Below, one piece after another: positions 48,201 through 56,992 of a DNA stretch of 64,000 nt. Numbering within the stretch: the stretch's first letter is position 1; each line of letters opens with the position of its first letter. Under the pieces are notes generated by a model that saw nothing but the letters and a program-made list of their open reading frames with translations, made no database searches and had not been told where the DNA came from. Made by a program: the position numbers and the translations under genes. The DNA is from Liolophura sinensis (lineage: Eukaryota; Mollusca; Polyplacophora; Chitonida; Chitonidae): the NCBI RefSeq assembly GCF_032854445.1, contig NC_088307.1, positions 22,890,017 to 22,954,016 of the forward strand, given 5' to 3'.

Positions 48201-50005
48201 ATTCATGTAAATTACATTTATATTGAGGTTTCTTCCAAAATGAGATTTAATTTAAATCATGAGAATAACACCATTAAAACGCATAACAAGAGATCCATGT
48301 CGATGTCGGAATTAGTTACATGCAGGGTTGTTTAGTTCAGGTCAAATTTTCACATTGTTCCAGTCATCAAAATATGGACAAATCCTTGGTCTTACAAAGG
48401 TTGTGACAGGTGATAATCAGGTTATTTGATTTTATCAGGTGAAAAAAAAAAACACAATATGTTTCAAACTGAGCGAGTGAATGAGTGTTTGGGGTTTAAT
48501 GTCGTACTTAACAATTTTTCAGTCTTATGACGACGAAGGAATCCTTCGAGTGCATGTAATGTGCCTCCTTGTTGTAGGACGGATTTCCACCGCTCTTTTT
48601 ATCTAGTACTGCTTCACTGAGACGCCTTACAGAAGGCAAGTAAGCCGCCCCGCCCAACCCATTATACGGATACGGGTCAACCAGTCGTTGCATTATCCCC
48701 TTCATGCTGAACGCCAAGCGAGGAAGTTACAACTTCTCCTTTTAAGGTCTAAGGTGTGACTCGACCCAGGATTGACCCTGGATCTACCACTCCGAAGTGG
48801 AGCTTCTTTCAGCCAAAGAGGCAGATAATGACTTAGGTATGATAATTCTATCCTTGTTGTGGAACTGCCACAGGGTCTGATTGTTGAAGTTGTCAACACA
48901 TGGCCGACAAAAAGCAGTGGAATGTGGGAGTTTGTAAACTAAGATCAGCACTAGCAGAATCAGCAATGTACTATGCTGTCGAATCTGTTAACCTCAGGTT
49001 GCTATTTGCATCATTTGGCAGAGGGTTTGAGATCAACAAATTCTCTGCAGAATCTGCTATTAGCACCTAGCATCTAAGAAGCTAGACTGCAGTATAGTAG
49101 ATATATATGTAGGCTATATTCCTTGTGTTCCAATGGTCTCTCCTATACATTGCGCTCAAAAGCTACAAAGCTCAGATCAGAGTTGTGAACGGGATCAAAT
49201 CTTGTCTTGTTTGAAGACCCTAACAGCGTGAAGGCTGTTGCATATATACAATCATGGTTGCTTACACTAAAAGGTTGTTGGCGCTTGATCAATCACATCT
49301 TCCTGTACAAAAGTAGGCAGGATACAATATCCTCGCCTGGAAATCTGCTTTGAGTTTTCACTGCAGGCTCACTAACAATGGACAACAATCTCAACCGCCC
49401 CCTGACACCCACCCTCCGCCCCATCTCGCCTCACAAATCAATACAGCTGTCAAACACTTGACTATATATCAATAGTTTACCATGGAGTACTATAATTTTT
49501 GTCATCTGACTCCAAGTTCACCAAAGCAGTGGAAACCAAAAAATAAGCAGGTAAATAAAATTATTAGAACTCATTATTAAAGCAATACAATTTACATTCT
49601 TTTGAGGGATGCAATGAATTTTTAGGTAATTAGCATTTCATAATTTAACACTTGATTTAGAATAGTTTAGTTCAACGCTGTATTAAAGAATAACTTACAT
49701 CGCAATTTCTTATATAAAACTGAGAAGCAAACATGGACTTAGGAATTTAGCACTCACCACCACGCTATTCGTTCTTTGGGGTAATCCAGATTTTCCATGT
49801 ACCCGAAGAAATACGGCAGTGCATGGGCTTTATTTCTCACTAGCAAAACAACAAAAACCGTTGGCTTCCTTTCGGGAATAGTTTCCGTGTCTGCATAACG
49901 TATCTGTCCGCACAGTGGCAAAATCTGACACACAAAACACGCTAAAATGAGCAGAAAGTTAGGCCAACTTAAGTCAAACGTCACCCGTGCCATGGAGGCT
50001 GCCAT
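30003..50005 (-). CDS. COLGALT1: Procollagen galactosyltransferase (GLT25D/COLGALT), 14 exons, 614 aa
   Basis: ER-lumen enzyme that adds galactose from UDP-Gal to hydroxylysine of collagens. Exons (- strand): 50005-49758, 44259-44147, 43258-43143, 42454-42390, 41114-41039, 40391-40187, 39427-39308, 38594-38518, 36350-36244, 34723-34649, 34147-34090, 33358-33231, 32003-31800, 30255-30003; 1845 nt, every phase consistent. Landmarks: hydrophobic signal segment (about residues 12-32), LLVRNKAHALPYFFGYMENL, WIRSDHNSDNTSAVLREW, MLDSDVLIENP (first DxD), PMVHSALLINLR, DDIIRFAFSAKAA, VYMINLKRRPERRDRM (start of the GT25 domain), GEIGCFLSHYNIW, VFEDDVRFE (second acidic motif), LLPVDEYLPIMFD, YPTHYTGEDNYISDTEDSVV, and C-terminal KDEL for ER retention. 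Start chosen at M50005 (MAASMARV), with 49993 as alternative. Large introns carry many sense SINEs. Confidence 0.95.
31343..31570 (-). repeat. SINE family 1 copy in intron 13
   Basis: Tail TTATTTGACTGATGTTTTAC, body GGTGGGAGGAAAT and head remnants CCTGGGTCAC and GTTAAC. Internally deleted across the box B region; sense to the host gene. Confidence 0.8.
31660..31772 (-). repeat. SINE family 1, truncated, 28 bases from exon 13 donor
   Basis: TTATTTATTTGATTGGTGTT, GCTGTACTCAAGAATATTTC, TATACGACGGCAGCCAG and CCGCAGGTTACTGGCAGAC. It ends about 28 bases beyond the exon 13 splice donor, in sense orientation. Confidence 0.88.
31800..32003 (-). CDS. COLGALT1: COLGALT gene, exon 13
   Basis: CTCTACAG|C...CCAC|GTAAGT. 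It encodes YLGRKRLYNEEE, YPLYSYWTLSYLLTNRGAQK, and LLPVDEYLPIMFDQHP, the conserved acceptor-side motif of GT25 enzymes. Confidence 0.95.
32281..32398 (-). repeat. SINE family 1 with internal deletion
   Basis: TTATTTGATTGGTGTTTTAC joins directly to CAGCTGGCAGACCTTCCCAT and GAGCTGGACTTGAACTCACA, skipping the central body. Confidence 0.82.
32736..33004 (-). repeat. SINE family 1, full-length, with target-site duplication
   Basis: A complete element read on the - strand. The tRNA-like head GGCCTCCGTGGCGCAGTTGG is followed by TTAGCGCGCTAGGGCAGCG, box-B-like GAGTTCAAGTTCAGC, the body and the TAAAA tail. It is flanked by perfect 12-bp repeats AAAATGGCTTTA at 32724-32735 and 33005-33016, as expected of LINE-mediated insertion. 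Confidence 0.95.
33231..33358 (-). CDS. COLGALT1: COLGALT gene, exon 12
   Basis: CATTCAG|GTC...TTAT|GTAAGT. It encodes VIKNGYNRIAVFEDDVRFEA, with the EDD metal/donor-binding motif, then YFRTRLFNMLLEVEKALPEW. Confidence 0.95.
33820..34053 (-). repeat. SINE family 1, near full-length, with target-site duplication
   Basis: Head GGCCTCCATGGCTCAGTTAG to tail TTATTTATTTATTTATTTGA. Flanking 13-bp CCATTCACAATAA occurs at 33807-33819 and 34055-34067. Part of the box B segment is deleted. Confidence 0.92.
34090..34147 (-). CDS. COLGALT1: COLGALT gene, exon 11
   Basis: TCCCCAG|A...GAT|GTGAGT. It encodes PMTMGEIGCFLSHYNIWMD, the GELGCFLSHYNIWKE motif of the family. Confidence 0.94.
34649..34723 (-). 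CDS. COLGALT1: COLGALT gene, exon 10
   Basis: TATTACAG|G...AAGAG|GTATGA. It encodes QINETFIEEQGISMLPGYAD and PYHKR, matching IQMLPGYRDPYHGR of human COLGALT1. Confidence 0.93.
35190..35870. repeat. 40-bp minisatellite in COLGALT intron 9
   Basis: About 15 units of 40 bp: CTTGACCACAGATATTGACT and TAGATAGTGTAAGATGTGAA, with shortened units near 35310 and 35430. Confidence 0.92.
35900..36243. repeat. 18-bp minisatellite abutting the exon 9 splice donor
   Basis: Units of GATGTGGACTTGATGTAA (18 bp), about 17 copies. On the gene strand the array begins at about base 5 of the intron (AA|GTAAGTCCACATC), so the 5' splice site itself merges into the first unit. A 194-codon open frame over it is a repeat artefact. 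Confidence 0.92.
36244..36350 (-). CDS. COLGALT1: COLGALT gene, exon 9
   Basis: GTTTCAG|GTT...GGGAA|GTAAGT. It encodes VYMINLKRRPERRDRMLRTL, then KVMGIEAHLMDAVDGK, the start of the GT25 catalytic domain. Confidence 0.95.
36666..36919 (-). repeat. SINE family 1, full-length, with target-site duplication
   Basis: Head GGCCTCCATGGCTCAGTCGG to tail, flanked by 12-bp ACCACTTGCAAT at 36654-36665 and 36920-36931. Recent insertion in sense orientation. Confidence 0.95.
38205..38320. mobile_element. Small inverted-repeat element A (MITE-like), copy 1
   Basis: Left end GTGCCATCTGGAGATTATCT...AAGATAACTCA pairs with right end TGAATTATCTCCCCTTCAGACAACATCCAGAT. The same structure occurs at 58336-58462. 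Confidence 0.65.
38518..38594 (-). CDS. COLGALT1: COLGALT gene, exon 8
   Basis: TCCCACAG|TG...CAG|GTCTGG. It encodes NGDPLIHSPHIYVEDIPADK and LGFDQ, joining the two halves of the enzyme. The donor GTCTGG is weak but phase-correct. Confidence 0.9.
38869..39030 (-). repeat. SINE family 1, 5'-truncated
   Basis: Tail TTATTTGTTTATTTGATTGG through CCGCAGGTTGCTGCAGGTCT. Possible near-perfect duplication ATCACCT.ATGAT on both sides. Confidence 0.88.
39308..39427 (-). CDS. COLGALT1: COLGALT gene, exon 7
   Basis: GTTTCAG|GT...ATGG|GTGAGT. It encodes IKMHLLNTDYFGHVMIPLQP, then GTTLQDEIEGFTHVKAEAM. Confidence 0.94.
39486..39815 (+). repeat. SINE family 3 copy
   Basis: Shares GCTGCCTCACTTGG, ATCTGGTGTCTTCGGCATGA, CTTCAGTGGCGGCAGCACTT, GGACATGCCCTGCCACAAGA and a GAAAAATTGTCACGTA tail with the element at 61178-61530. 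Confidence 0.75.
40187..40391 (-). CDS. COLGALT1: COLGALT gene, exon 6
   Basis: TTACCCAG|GGA...GCAG|GTAGTT. It encodes GYYQRVRQYFTVLYRHRGGL, FEVPMVHSALLINLR and DDIIRFAFSAKAA. Confidence 0.95.
40395..40880. repeat. Degenerate 39-40 bp minisatellite adjoining the exon 6 acceptor
   Basis: Repeats of AACAGGTAGAAGAGCAT followed by .CATAAAATAATCCCTTTAC (units at 40494 and 40533). It starts within a few bases of the exon 6 splice acceptor and decays away from it. Confidence 0.8.
41039..41114 (-). CDS. COLGALT1: COLGALT gene, exon 5
   Basis: CATTTCAG|A...AAT|GTATGT. It encodes TIVAPMLNSSLESTYANFWG then GMREN, matching VVAPMLDSR...NFWCGM. Confidence 0.94.
41624..41735 (-). repeat. SINE family 1, 5'-truncated
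   Basis: TTATTTATATGATTGGTGTT, GCTGTACTCAAGAAAATTTC and GGTGGGAGGAAACTGGGCAG. Confidence 0.85.
41966..42095 (-). repeat. SINE family 1, 5'-truncated
   Basis: TTATTTATTTATTTGATTGG, CACTTATACGACGGCGGCCA and GACCATCCACAGGTT. Confidence 0.87.
42390..42454 (-). CDS. COLGALT1: COLGALT gene, exon 4
   Basis: TTCTCAG|ATG...CGGAA|GTGAGT. It encodes MLDSDVLIENPKTLSMLIDQ; DSD is the family's first DxD-type motif. Confidence 0.93.
43143..43258 (-). CDS. COLGALT1: COLGALT gene, exon 3
   Basis: TCACCAG|AT...TTT|GTAAGT. It encodes YEGERGPCHWTTERFTHVMA, then TRQAGLDAARKHWADFAF. Confidence 0.93.
43428..43500 (+). repeat. tRNA-like sequence, probably a SINE head or tRNA pseudogene
   Basis: TTAGCTCAGTTGGTAGAGGG resembles box A, and GAGTTGGAATCC resembles box B with a G where C is invariant. 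The anticodon arm is imperfect and no acceptor stem closes clearly. Confidence 0.5.
43698..43908. mobile_element. Small inverted-repeat element B (MITE-like), copy 1
   Basis: Left end TACTGTAATTCTTCGACCTT...TTCACATGTTT. The right end is its inverse (...AAAAAGGTTGAGGAATTAGG GTA). About 210 bp. Shared with 44396-44609 and 59484-59694. Confidence 0.8.
44147..44259 (-). CDS. COLGALT1: COLGALT gene, exon 2
   Basis: TTTGCAG|G...GCAG|GTGATT. It encodes IRSDHNSDNTSAVLREWVRG and IGHQYHSIDIEIND, the SDHN...DNT motif of the family. Confidence 0.94.
44396..44609. mobile_element. Small inverted-repeat element B (MITE-like), copy 2
   Basis: Ends CCTTAATTCCTCAACCTTTT and AAAAGGTTGAAGAATTGCAG are inverse of each other. 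The body (AGAGCAATTTTCAGCGCAAT) is the reverse of copy 1. Confidence 0.8.
44880..45605. repeat. 62-bp minisatellite in COLGALT intron 1
   Basis: About 12 units (landmarks at 45356, 45418 and 45480, period 62) of GGCTATCTTTCCCTAAGGCC, ATGGTGGCCGTTTCCTCAGC and TTTCCTCTTGCGGTGTATGA. It lies about 600 bases upstream of exon 2. Confidence 0.92.
46782..46872 (-). repeat. SINE family 1, short 3' fragment
   Basis: TTATTTACCTGATTGGTGTT, CACCTATACGACGGTGGCCA and GGTGGGAGGAAACC. Confidence 0.82.
47148..47215 (+). repeat. SINE family 1, short 3' fragment, antisense to COLGALT
   Basis: CTCCCACCATAATGCTGGCC, GTTGTATAAGTGAAATATTC and GAGTATGGCGTTAAACACC. Confidence 0.82.
47395..47590 (-). repeat. Dispersed repeat C, copy 2
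   Basis: CCCATTTTTCCTGATACTGA, GCTTGGAACATGGGATGATA and ATATTTTGTGACATTTTA match 27010-27235 in the same orientation. Confidence 0.65.
48485..48815 (-). repeat. SINE family 2, long copy
   Basis: On the + strand: AGTGTTTGGGGTTTAATGTC, CAGTCTTATGACGACGAAGG, AATCCTTCGAGTGCATGTAA, then GGATTGACCCTGGATCTACC near the tRNA-like head. A shorter relative lies at 60975-61133. Confidence 0.8.
49758..50005 (-). CDS. COLGALT1: COLGALT gene, exon 1 (signal sequence)
   Basis: From ATG 50005: MAASMARV, then the hydrophobic stretch FLLILACFVCQILPLCG (signal peptide), then PTVFVVLLVRNKAHALPYFF and GYMENLDYPKERIAW. Donor TGGTG|GTGAGT, phase 2. The ORF extends in frame to an upstream Met at 50080, but that would bury the signal sequence. 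Confidence 0.9.
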
Positions 50006-50949
50006 CTTGAAATAAGTCCGAAGTGCCACCTGCCGGCAGGATGAAGAGCTGGACATGTAGCCGAGAGACGATTGGTCCACATCCCTTGAAACTTTTTAGG
50101 GGTCAAGTTAAAAGTGACAAATTTTGTTGAAAAGCAAAACAAAACCTATGGGCATTTATGAAAATAAAAAACAAACAATCGAGCAGATATCATAAAACTA
50201 ACACATTTAGTACTAATTAATCCTCAAAAATATAATTGTGATCCGTTATTACAACATTTGAGATATAAAACCGTCATGTTAAGAACAGATAGTCCCTTCA
50301 CATATGGTAGCAATCTGTGAAAGTCGCGTTGGTAAGTTCACACGACCAACGGAATGTTCGGGAAGTACATAAACATGTAGTCACTAAAATTTACTTAGCC
50401 AGCTGAGAGGTCGTGACCCGCAAGCAATACGTGGCACATCAGCCATCTTAATTTCCTGTAGATACTTTCTTGGATGACAACAGAAAGCTTTAGATATAAT
50501 ATATAAAATGGAATATACTTAAAATGGAATAATTAAAGGTTTAGAATCATACGTAGGCCTATTGTAGACATCATATGGGTAGAGCTGAAAGCGGGTTAAT
50601 AGACGCTTTGAACAAACTTTAACATGGAAGTGTGTGAAAATGTCTGCGTTGTATATATAGAACTAATACTGAAATGCTTGTTTCATGCCACCATTGACTA
50701 ATTTCCCGAAAGTCAATAGACAAAGGAAGCATGCATTAAAAAAAAAAAATCTGAAATGCATTACGTGGTTCGAGCCGTTGTGTTCTTTTAATATCTTCTT
50801 GAATTCAGTTTTCAATAATACAAAAGAAAAAAAAGGAAGAAATCCATAACTTTGGTCATTTATAAAAAATATACCTAAAAGTACGAAGATGTTAAATACA
50901 TTTATTTATACTTCCATGGCGAGACAAACAGTAAATGAAAGCTTCATCA

Positions 50950-51185
50950 TCACATGTTAAGAATTTGAGAACGTGACTTGAAATTGTGGATATGCAAATC
51001 GTACGAATTTAAACTTCCCGCGTTATTGCCAACTCCAAAGGAGTTATCGCCCGTGATCAACTCTTCTGTGACGGGTTGCTTGGCAAAGGCTTGGCTTGCG
51101 ACTGGAACTTTAATCAATTGTGCTGAAGATTGTGCGTTGAAAACGCTCCAAAGAGAAGCCATGGGGTTTCCCAGGACAAGCTGTG
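50950..51185 (-). CDS. Possible unrecognised terminal coding exon
   Basis: Open from an AG (CAAATAG|GATGC) through about 76 codons, including MASLWSVFNAQSSAQLIKVP and EELITGDNSFGVGNNAGS, to TGA at 50950. Composition is more protein-like than the surrounding DNA. I recognise no family and find no partner exon, so it may be chance. Confidence 0.25.
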
Positions 51186-52667
51186 CATCCTATTTGATCA
51201 ATGTTTAAATGAAAAATAGCTAAAAAACAGGTCGCTACTTTTTGTTTTTGCTACAAACGGCCGAAGAGCTGCTTGCGTGTCTGGGAGTGGGAGTATACAT
51301 GTCAACAACAACATAGTCGATATTGAAATTTGAAGGTCAGTGTGGGTTAAAAATGGTCACACGTCTACCCTGATTGATTCAGCTTACCCGACTCTGTTAA
51401 AAAATCAGCGCATAACGTCAGTAATTCCAATGTTTGCACTGATGATACAAATGAATAATTTAAATTTACTTGGCGTAACACAACTATCATTAGGCCTATA
51501 CATGTATTCTGGTTTGATACATGGACTGATAAGCCTAATAAATTAGACGTTTTATAGGAGGCGGCATCTTCAAGTTATGTCCATGGTAAACTTTTACATC
51601 AGTTTATGGTCACATTAAAACTGATCTCTGCTTGTTCATTCATTCACAGAGGTATATTCTACCGCCATGATTCATTCAAGGGGGATTGTTAACACAAGGT
51701 TGGTGCCCATGTTGGTGGCTGATTCACTTCTCAGGCGTTCATTATAAAAAGGAGATTCGATAATGAACTGACATCTCTCTACAATGTGATAACAACATAG
51801 ACTTTTCACCTTCTCATTTAAGTCCAGCCTCTTTTTTCAGCTTAGACAAACAAGCTTCATGTACTGTTGGCCTGCTGTGGGACCGCCAAACAGTTTGAAA
51901 TACAGATGAAACTTTATGGCATTCGTTTCAGCTTCTGTATTTTGAACTGTACTTTACTGTACTAAATTTGGAGATCCGATGGATAACGGGCGACCATCTT
52001 CTCCATACCAAGTATTAGCCTATTCCTAGCCATACAGAGAAGCTCTCTGGTGTTTGTTTCCTACTAGGTTATCAAATAAACAAAAATCTGAGTGTTGTAA
52101 GAGTGGTATGACCACCATTTATAGGCATGACTGTAAGATATTTAAATCGTCCTCTCAGTGCCTAGATTTAATTCCGACCATTTCTTCCTTTGGTGGGACT
52201 AAATATAGTTAGTGTATGGTCCATGAACTCAAAGGCGCGTACAGTAAACATTAAAGAAACAGTATTCACACATTGACTTCCATGGCTGGTAAACTAGGTA
52301 CCCCCTTCCCTGAGAAGTAAGCTGTCAAAATGGAGAGTAATCTATAAATGGCACCTCTATCCAGATTTATGCAGAAAACAAAGGGGCATAATTGAAATCA
52401 ATGGCAGATTTGAAAAATCAATGGAGGGACCATACATATTTCACCAGAAATACAATAATCTCCATTCTACTTGCAGCTGTAAAATAAAGACAAATAGCAG
52501 TAAGAATATAAGACCCCTACTAGAATAGATTGCCATCTTTGATTTTGGCATGCTCTAGTCCATATTTCTAAACAAAGGACCGGAGAAGACAAGACAAGGT
52601 AAGACAGCTCTTCTGATTGTCCAATTTCATTCTATTTCATATATGCTTATTGCTGTAAAAGACGTAT

Positions 52668-52895
52668 TTAAAAGCATGTCACTTCAAATTCTGGATCTTT
52701 CTCCATGTATAAAGGCACCCAACTTTCAATTTGGGATTGTCCGAAAATGTCGTGTTCATTTTGACTTTTGACAATGTGTGGTAAGGATGTGTAATGGCTA
52801 CCACCATGCATATGCCCATTGACTAAGCCTCCACTGCTTGATGCAGACCGTTGTGGTCTTAACACTCTGCTACCCATTTGGCTTCTCATCAGGTG
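52668..52895 (-). CDS. Possible unrecognised terminal coding exon
   Basis: Open on the - strand, with SQMGSRVLRPQRSASSSGGL, HYTSLPHIVKSQNEHDIFGQ and ESWVPLYMEKDPEFEVTCF before TAA at 52668. A possible acceptor ...CCTGATGAG lies at its left end in gene sense. It reads like a genuine C-terminus but no family is recognised. Confidence 0.3.
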   Translation of the reverse strand, partial: HLMRSQMGSRVLRPQRSASSSGGLVNGHMHGGSHYTSLPHIVKSQNEHDIFGQSQIESWVPLYMEKDPEFEVTCF

Positions 52896-54629
52896 AAAAG
52901 ATAACAAATACTTTAAGCTTTAGTTGTTGTGGAAGAGAGGTGGAATTAGAATTATACAGCCAAAGCAATTTTGCTCTGACGTGCTTGATAGATCAGCTAA
53001 TAATCTGGAATATTTACCATGCCATGGGACATGCCAAGGATAACATCATAGGGCTTTTGATTTTCTCCGTGTGAGCAAGTTTGCTTTATGCCTTGAATTG
53101 TGGTATCTTGGTTATGCAACATCACAGAAAAAAAAGGCTGGCTTTTTAACCATTTCATGGGATACATTATTTATGCATATTGCATACATTTGGTCCATTG
53201 TTGTCTTTTCTTTTCAGCTGACAGGAACTATTTGACAGGGATGTTTTTCACTTCATGAGCACTACTCGTGGAGTACCTTATTCTGACATTATTGTTGGTG
53301 CAGGTCTTTTGTTTATCAGCCGACTTTTTTAAAGGTTTTATGTGTCTTCTGATTTGTATTCATCTGGAATTGTAATAAAACTATGGAAATCATATTCATG
53401 TATCTTCAGATAAATATAATTATAAAATATAAATATAAATATAATATAAATATAAATAAATATATATTCAGATAAACAGACCTTCCCCTCAACCTTAAGA
53501 AAGGGAATAGGTGACATTAACAGTCTGAACTGAATGAATATGTTGATGGCACCCTGTCATTTTCCTGACATTTTCGTGTAGCAAGATGACAATCGCACTC
53601 TTAACCACATTGCCTTGCAAGTAATACATCCAGAGGTAAATAATTTTTTTTGAGCAGAATGGGTCGTGGGTGTTATTTTTTTGAATTGTTCTTAAACAAC
53701 ATGGTCATTCTAATTTTGAAAAATGAGAAGAAAGACAGAAAGGTCTAAAGTACCTTAAAAGCTCACTGTGCCATCAATGTTTCAAAATACATGTATGATC
53801 TGGTATAGCTCAATAGAATGACTGAACCAAATTTTATATGGCTCTCCTGCACTGTTGTCAGGTTCACCTCTTTTGTCTCCTAAAATTGTCGACATTTTTA
53901 TGTATAACATACTTGAGATTATGATGGCTGATTGGCTATGACCCTGTCAATTATTATATGCCACTTATGGCGCATGGTTTCATAGCTCCACTCAAAATGT
54001 CTTCATATTGAAGACTTCTTCCATACGAAATAAGTACTTCGGGATTGAAGCCTGTGATTAACTGAAAACATATTATAATAGACATACAGCTTAGAGATTA
54101 AAACCAGGCCCTCGTCAATTTACCTCAGTAATCCATAGCCAATCTTTAGTCTAAAAGAATTTCCAGCAACAGTAGCTGAAACCTAAATCAGTCAGTGAAT
54201 TTCACTGTTTTAAAATTTAAGTTGATTTCTAGCTTGAACTACTCTCACAAACACCCAACACCCTTGAAGTCACCTGTGCTACTGCTATATGTTGCTGATA
54301 TGCTGAACTGGTTTCTCTCCTGTTTTTAATCCTGTTTCATGTTTGCAAAAGGTGTTTTTAAAGTTGTTAAATATAAATAATATTACCATGTATTTTTGTT
54401 CTAGTATTTGCCGTAGACATCAAATCATGGCCCTGTTTGATGACATTTAACCTATTTACCCTATTTAATAGCGAAAACATTCCTGCCAAACTTGGTAGGC
54501 CAGTTACAAAATGATGAAATGGACTAGGATCCAGCATTCAGTGTTTCATCTATGTCACCAGGAACAATAGCATTTTAATCCTAGCTATTACAACTGTTTT
54601 ACTTCAGGTGAGGTCCACAGACCCAAAGC

Positions 54630-56992
54630 ATGTCTGACACAAATGAGAATTCAAGTGATGGAACTGCAGCACCAAATGCTGGAATGACTTCTTCAGAGGA
54701 CGGATCTACACCAGCAGTTCATGCTACAACACCATCAAATGCCAAAAATTCTCCAGGCGCCCATGGTACAGTGGCTCCACCTACTAGAAATCCTTCGGGT
54801 AACAATGCTGCATCAAATGCCGAAAATGCCTCAGCAGCTCAGGCTTCAACACCACAAAATGCCAAAAATCTTACCGCAGCCAATGGCTTAAGTGCATCAG
54901 TTAACAGGAAACCTTCCAGAACCTGTCCTAAAACAACAAATTCTAGAAATCACACAGGAGGAAAGCGAAATGGAACATCTTCTTTGACCACCACAAAACC
55001 CTCAGGTACAAATGCTACAGCAACAAGCACCAGAAGGGTTTCAGGATCCAACTTTTCCCCAGCTCACTCATCAACAACATCAACGACAAGTAATCAAAAA
55101 CCATCAAGAGCTAGTGTAGCATCCAATGCTATAAGAAGAACAATGGGAGCAGCACCAGTGGCAGCATCAAGTTCTCGAAAACTGCCAGGGGGAAGTGATG
55201 CAGTTCTTAGAGATGAAAATGGTCAGGCATTAGGGGTTAAGAGGACAATCTCAGGAAGTGAAAAGCGTATTCCCATTGGAGCCCATGGGCTTGGGCGTGG
55301 AAGGGGTGTTACAAGTTCCCTAGGATCTCTTGGCACAGAAGGTGGAGCAGTGAGCACCGTAAGGCCTATAACTGTTAATCGAGGAGCCGAAGGTTACTTC
55401 CCTTCTGAAGAAATGTCACACTCTGGTTTGGGGAGAGGGATGTCTTCAAGCCAAGTGGCTCCCGTTGAGCAGCAGGCATCAGTGTTTGGTAGGCCCGGAG
55501 CTGGTCCTGTAGCAACTGCGCGACACAATGAAACTGTGTCACAAAGGGGTAATGCTGCTGATCGTACAAGGAGGCCTCCTGTTATCAATTCTACATCAAG
55601 TTTGAACTCGGCCGTGCCAGGTTCACTCAGTCGGGGAGTTGCTGGCAACTCGAACTCCACTGGCTATGACCGTTCACTTTTCGAGGAGGCTATTTCAACT
55701 CCAGATCAAGGATATGTGAGAGGTAATCAGGGGGAAGAAGTCTCTTCATCTCAACCTGCACGAAGTGTAAATGAAAGTAACCAGCAGGAAACTGTGGAGA
55801 GCAGCATGTCCCATGATGGAAATGATGGTGCTATCTTGAACAGGCTACCTGGCAGCAGCGTATTGCCAGTTCCAAGGCAGTCTCACACGATGTCTTTCTC
55901 CAGTAATGTGAGACCAAGACCTGGAAGTGCCACAGGCCGTTCCTCATCTATATCTCTGACAAGAAGAACTCCGTCGCCACTGATGCGTTCTCCAAGTGCA
56001 ATTCCTCGCCCAATTTCTCGACGTCTGCAAAGGATGCAAAGATCTCAAATGGATGAGTGGCCATTACCAAACGCGTCCAGTTCATCTTCACTTCTGCCAT
56101 CTTTGCGAGCGTCTGCTGGTTTGCCAGTTGGACAAAGGTCACTGTCCGGATCCCGACCGTCGTCTGCTTCATCAGATGCAGTTTCTTTTGGTTCCTCACA
56201 GTTCAGTGTTCAGTTGCCATCAGTGTTAACACCTATGCAAACTGAAACTTCAGCTTCAAGGAATCAACCACCATCTGGCAGATCGTCACCTTTGGAAACA
56301 CGGCGTACAAGGATGGTCCCAGGGCCAATGTCCAGGGGGACAACACCTCCACATGTGCACTCAACCATGAGAACTCTACCTCCCCGTTCAACATCTGGAC
56401 GTCGACTGTCTCAGCAACCACCTGTAGGACACCTAGCATCTCTTCAAACACCGCCGTCTGGATCACAACATCCTGATTCATCAGCTCGCAACGAAGGTGT
56501 ACCTTCTGAAGGAACCGAAACAATCTGGCATCTGCTTTCAAGGCCACCATCAGCTCGACAATCGCAACAGCAACAGCCACTTTCCACCAGTGATGGGTTG
56601 ATGCCTATGGACCTTCCTCATCCTACATCTCCAAGACCTTCCGCACCATCAGTGACCAGAATGTACAGTGGGCTGCCAGCTGCTCAGTCCTCTCTGGTGC
56701 AGGAAAGATCTGAAGAACAGTCTGTTGCAAACATGGCAACGATAACTCATTTGGAACCGCCACATCCACTGTCTGCCGAGGAAAGTTTACCTAACGGGTC
56801 ATTTGTCAGACCGTCCCCAGACTTTCGATCAGTGCCATATCGGTCGATGTCATTGGCTGAGACAGCGATGCCTGCACGCCGTTTCCTTGATGACATGGAG
56901 CCGAGACAGTTTGATGCACAGCCCTTCAGTGCTGTTCTTCGGGTAGGCTCTAGGGCTAGTAATGCCCAACTTATGCAAAATATTGGGGAATG
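54630..56992 (+). CDS. RING gene, exon with start codon (disordered region)
   Basis: Acceptor TTACTTCAG at 54607, 22 nt of leader, then ATG (MSDTNENSSDGTAAPNAG). 787 codons of Ser/Thr/Pro-rich sequence, then donor GAATG|GTATGT, phase 2. Confidence 0.9.

Larger units (their letters stand above)
50006..54607. other. Spacer between divergent COLGALT and RING genes
   Basis: The two genes point away from each other, so the region holds both promoters and at least one 5' UTR exon of the RING gene (its first coding exon is preceded by a splice acceptor at 54607). No promoter motif is firmly assignable. Two unexplained open stretches on the - strand are listed separately. Confidence 0.5.
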
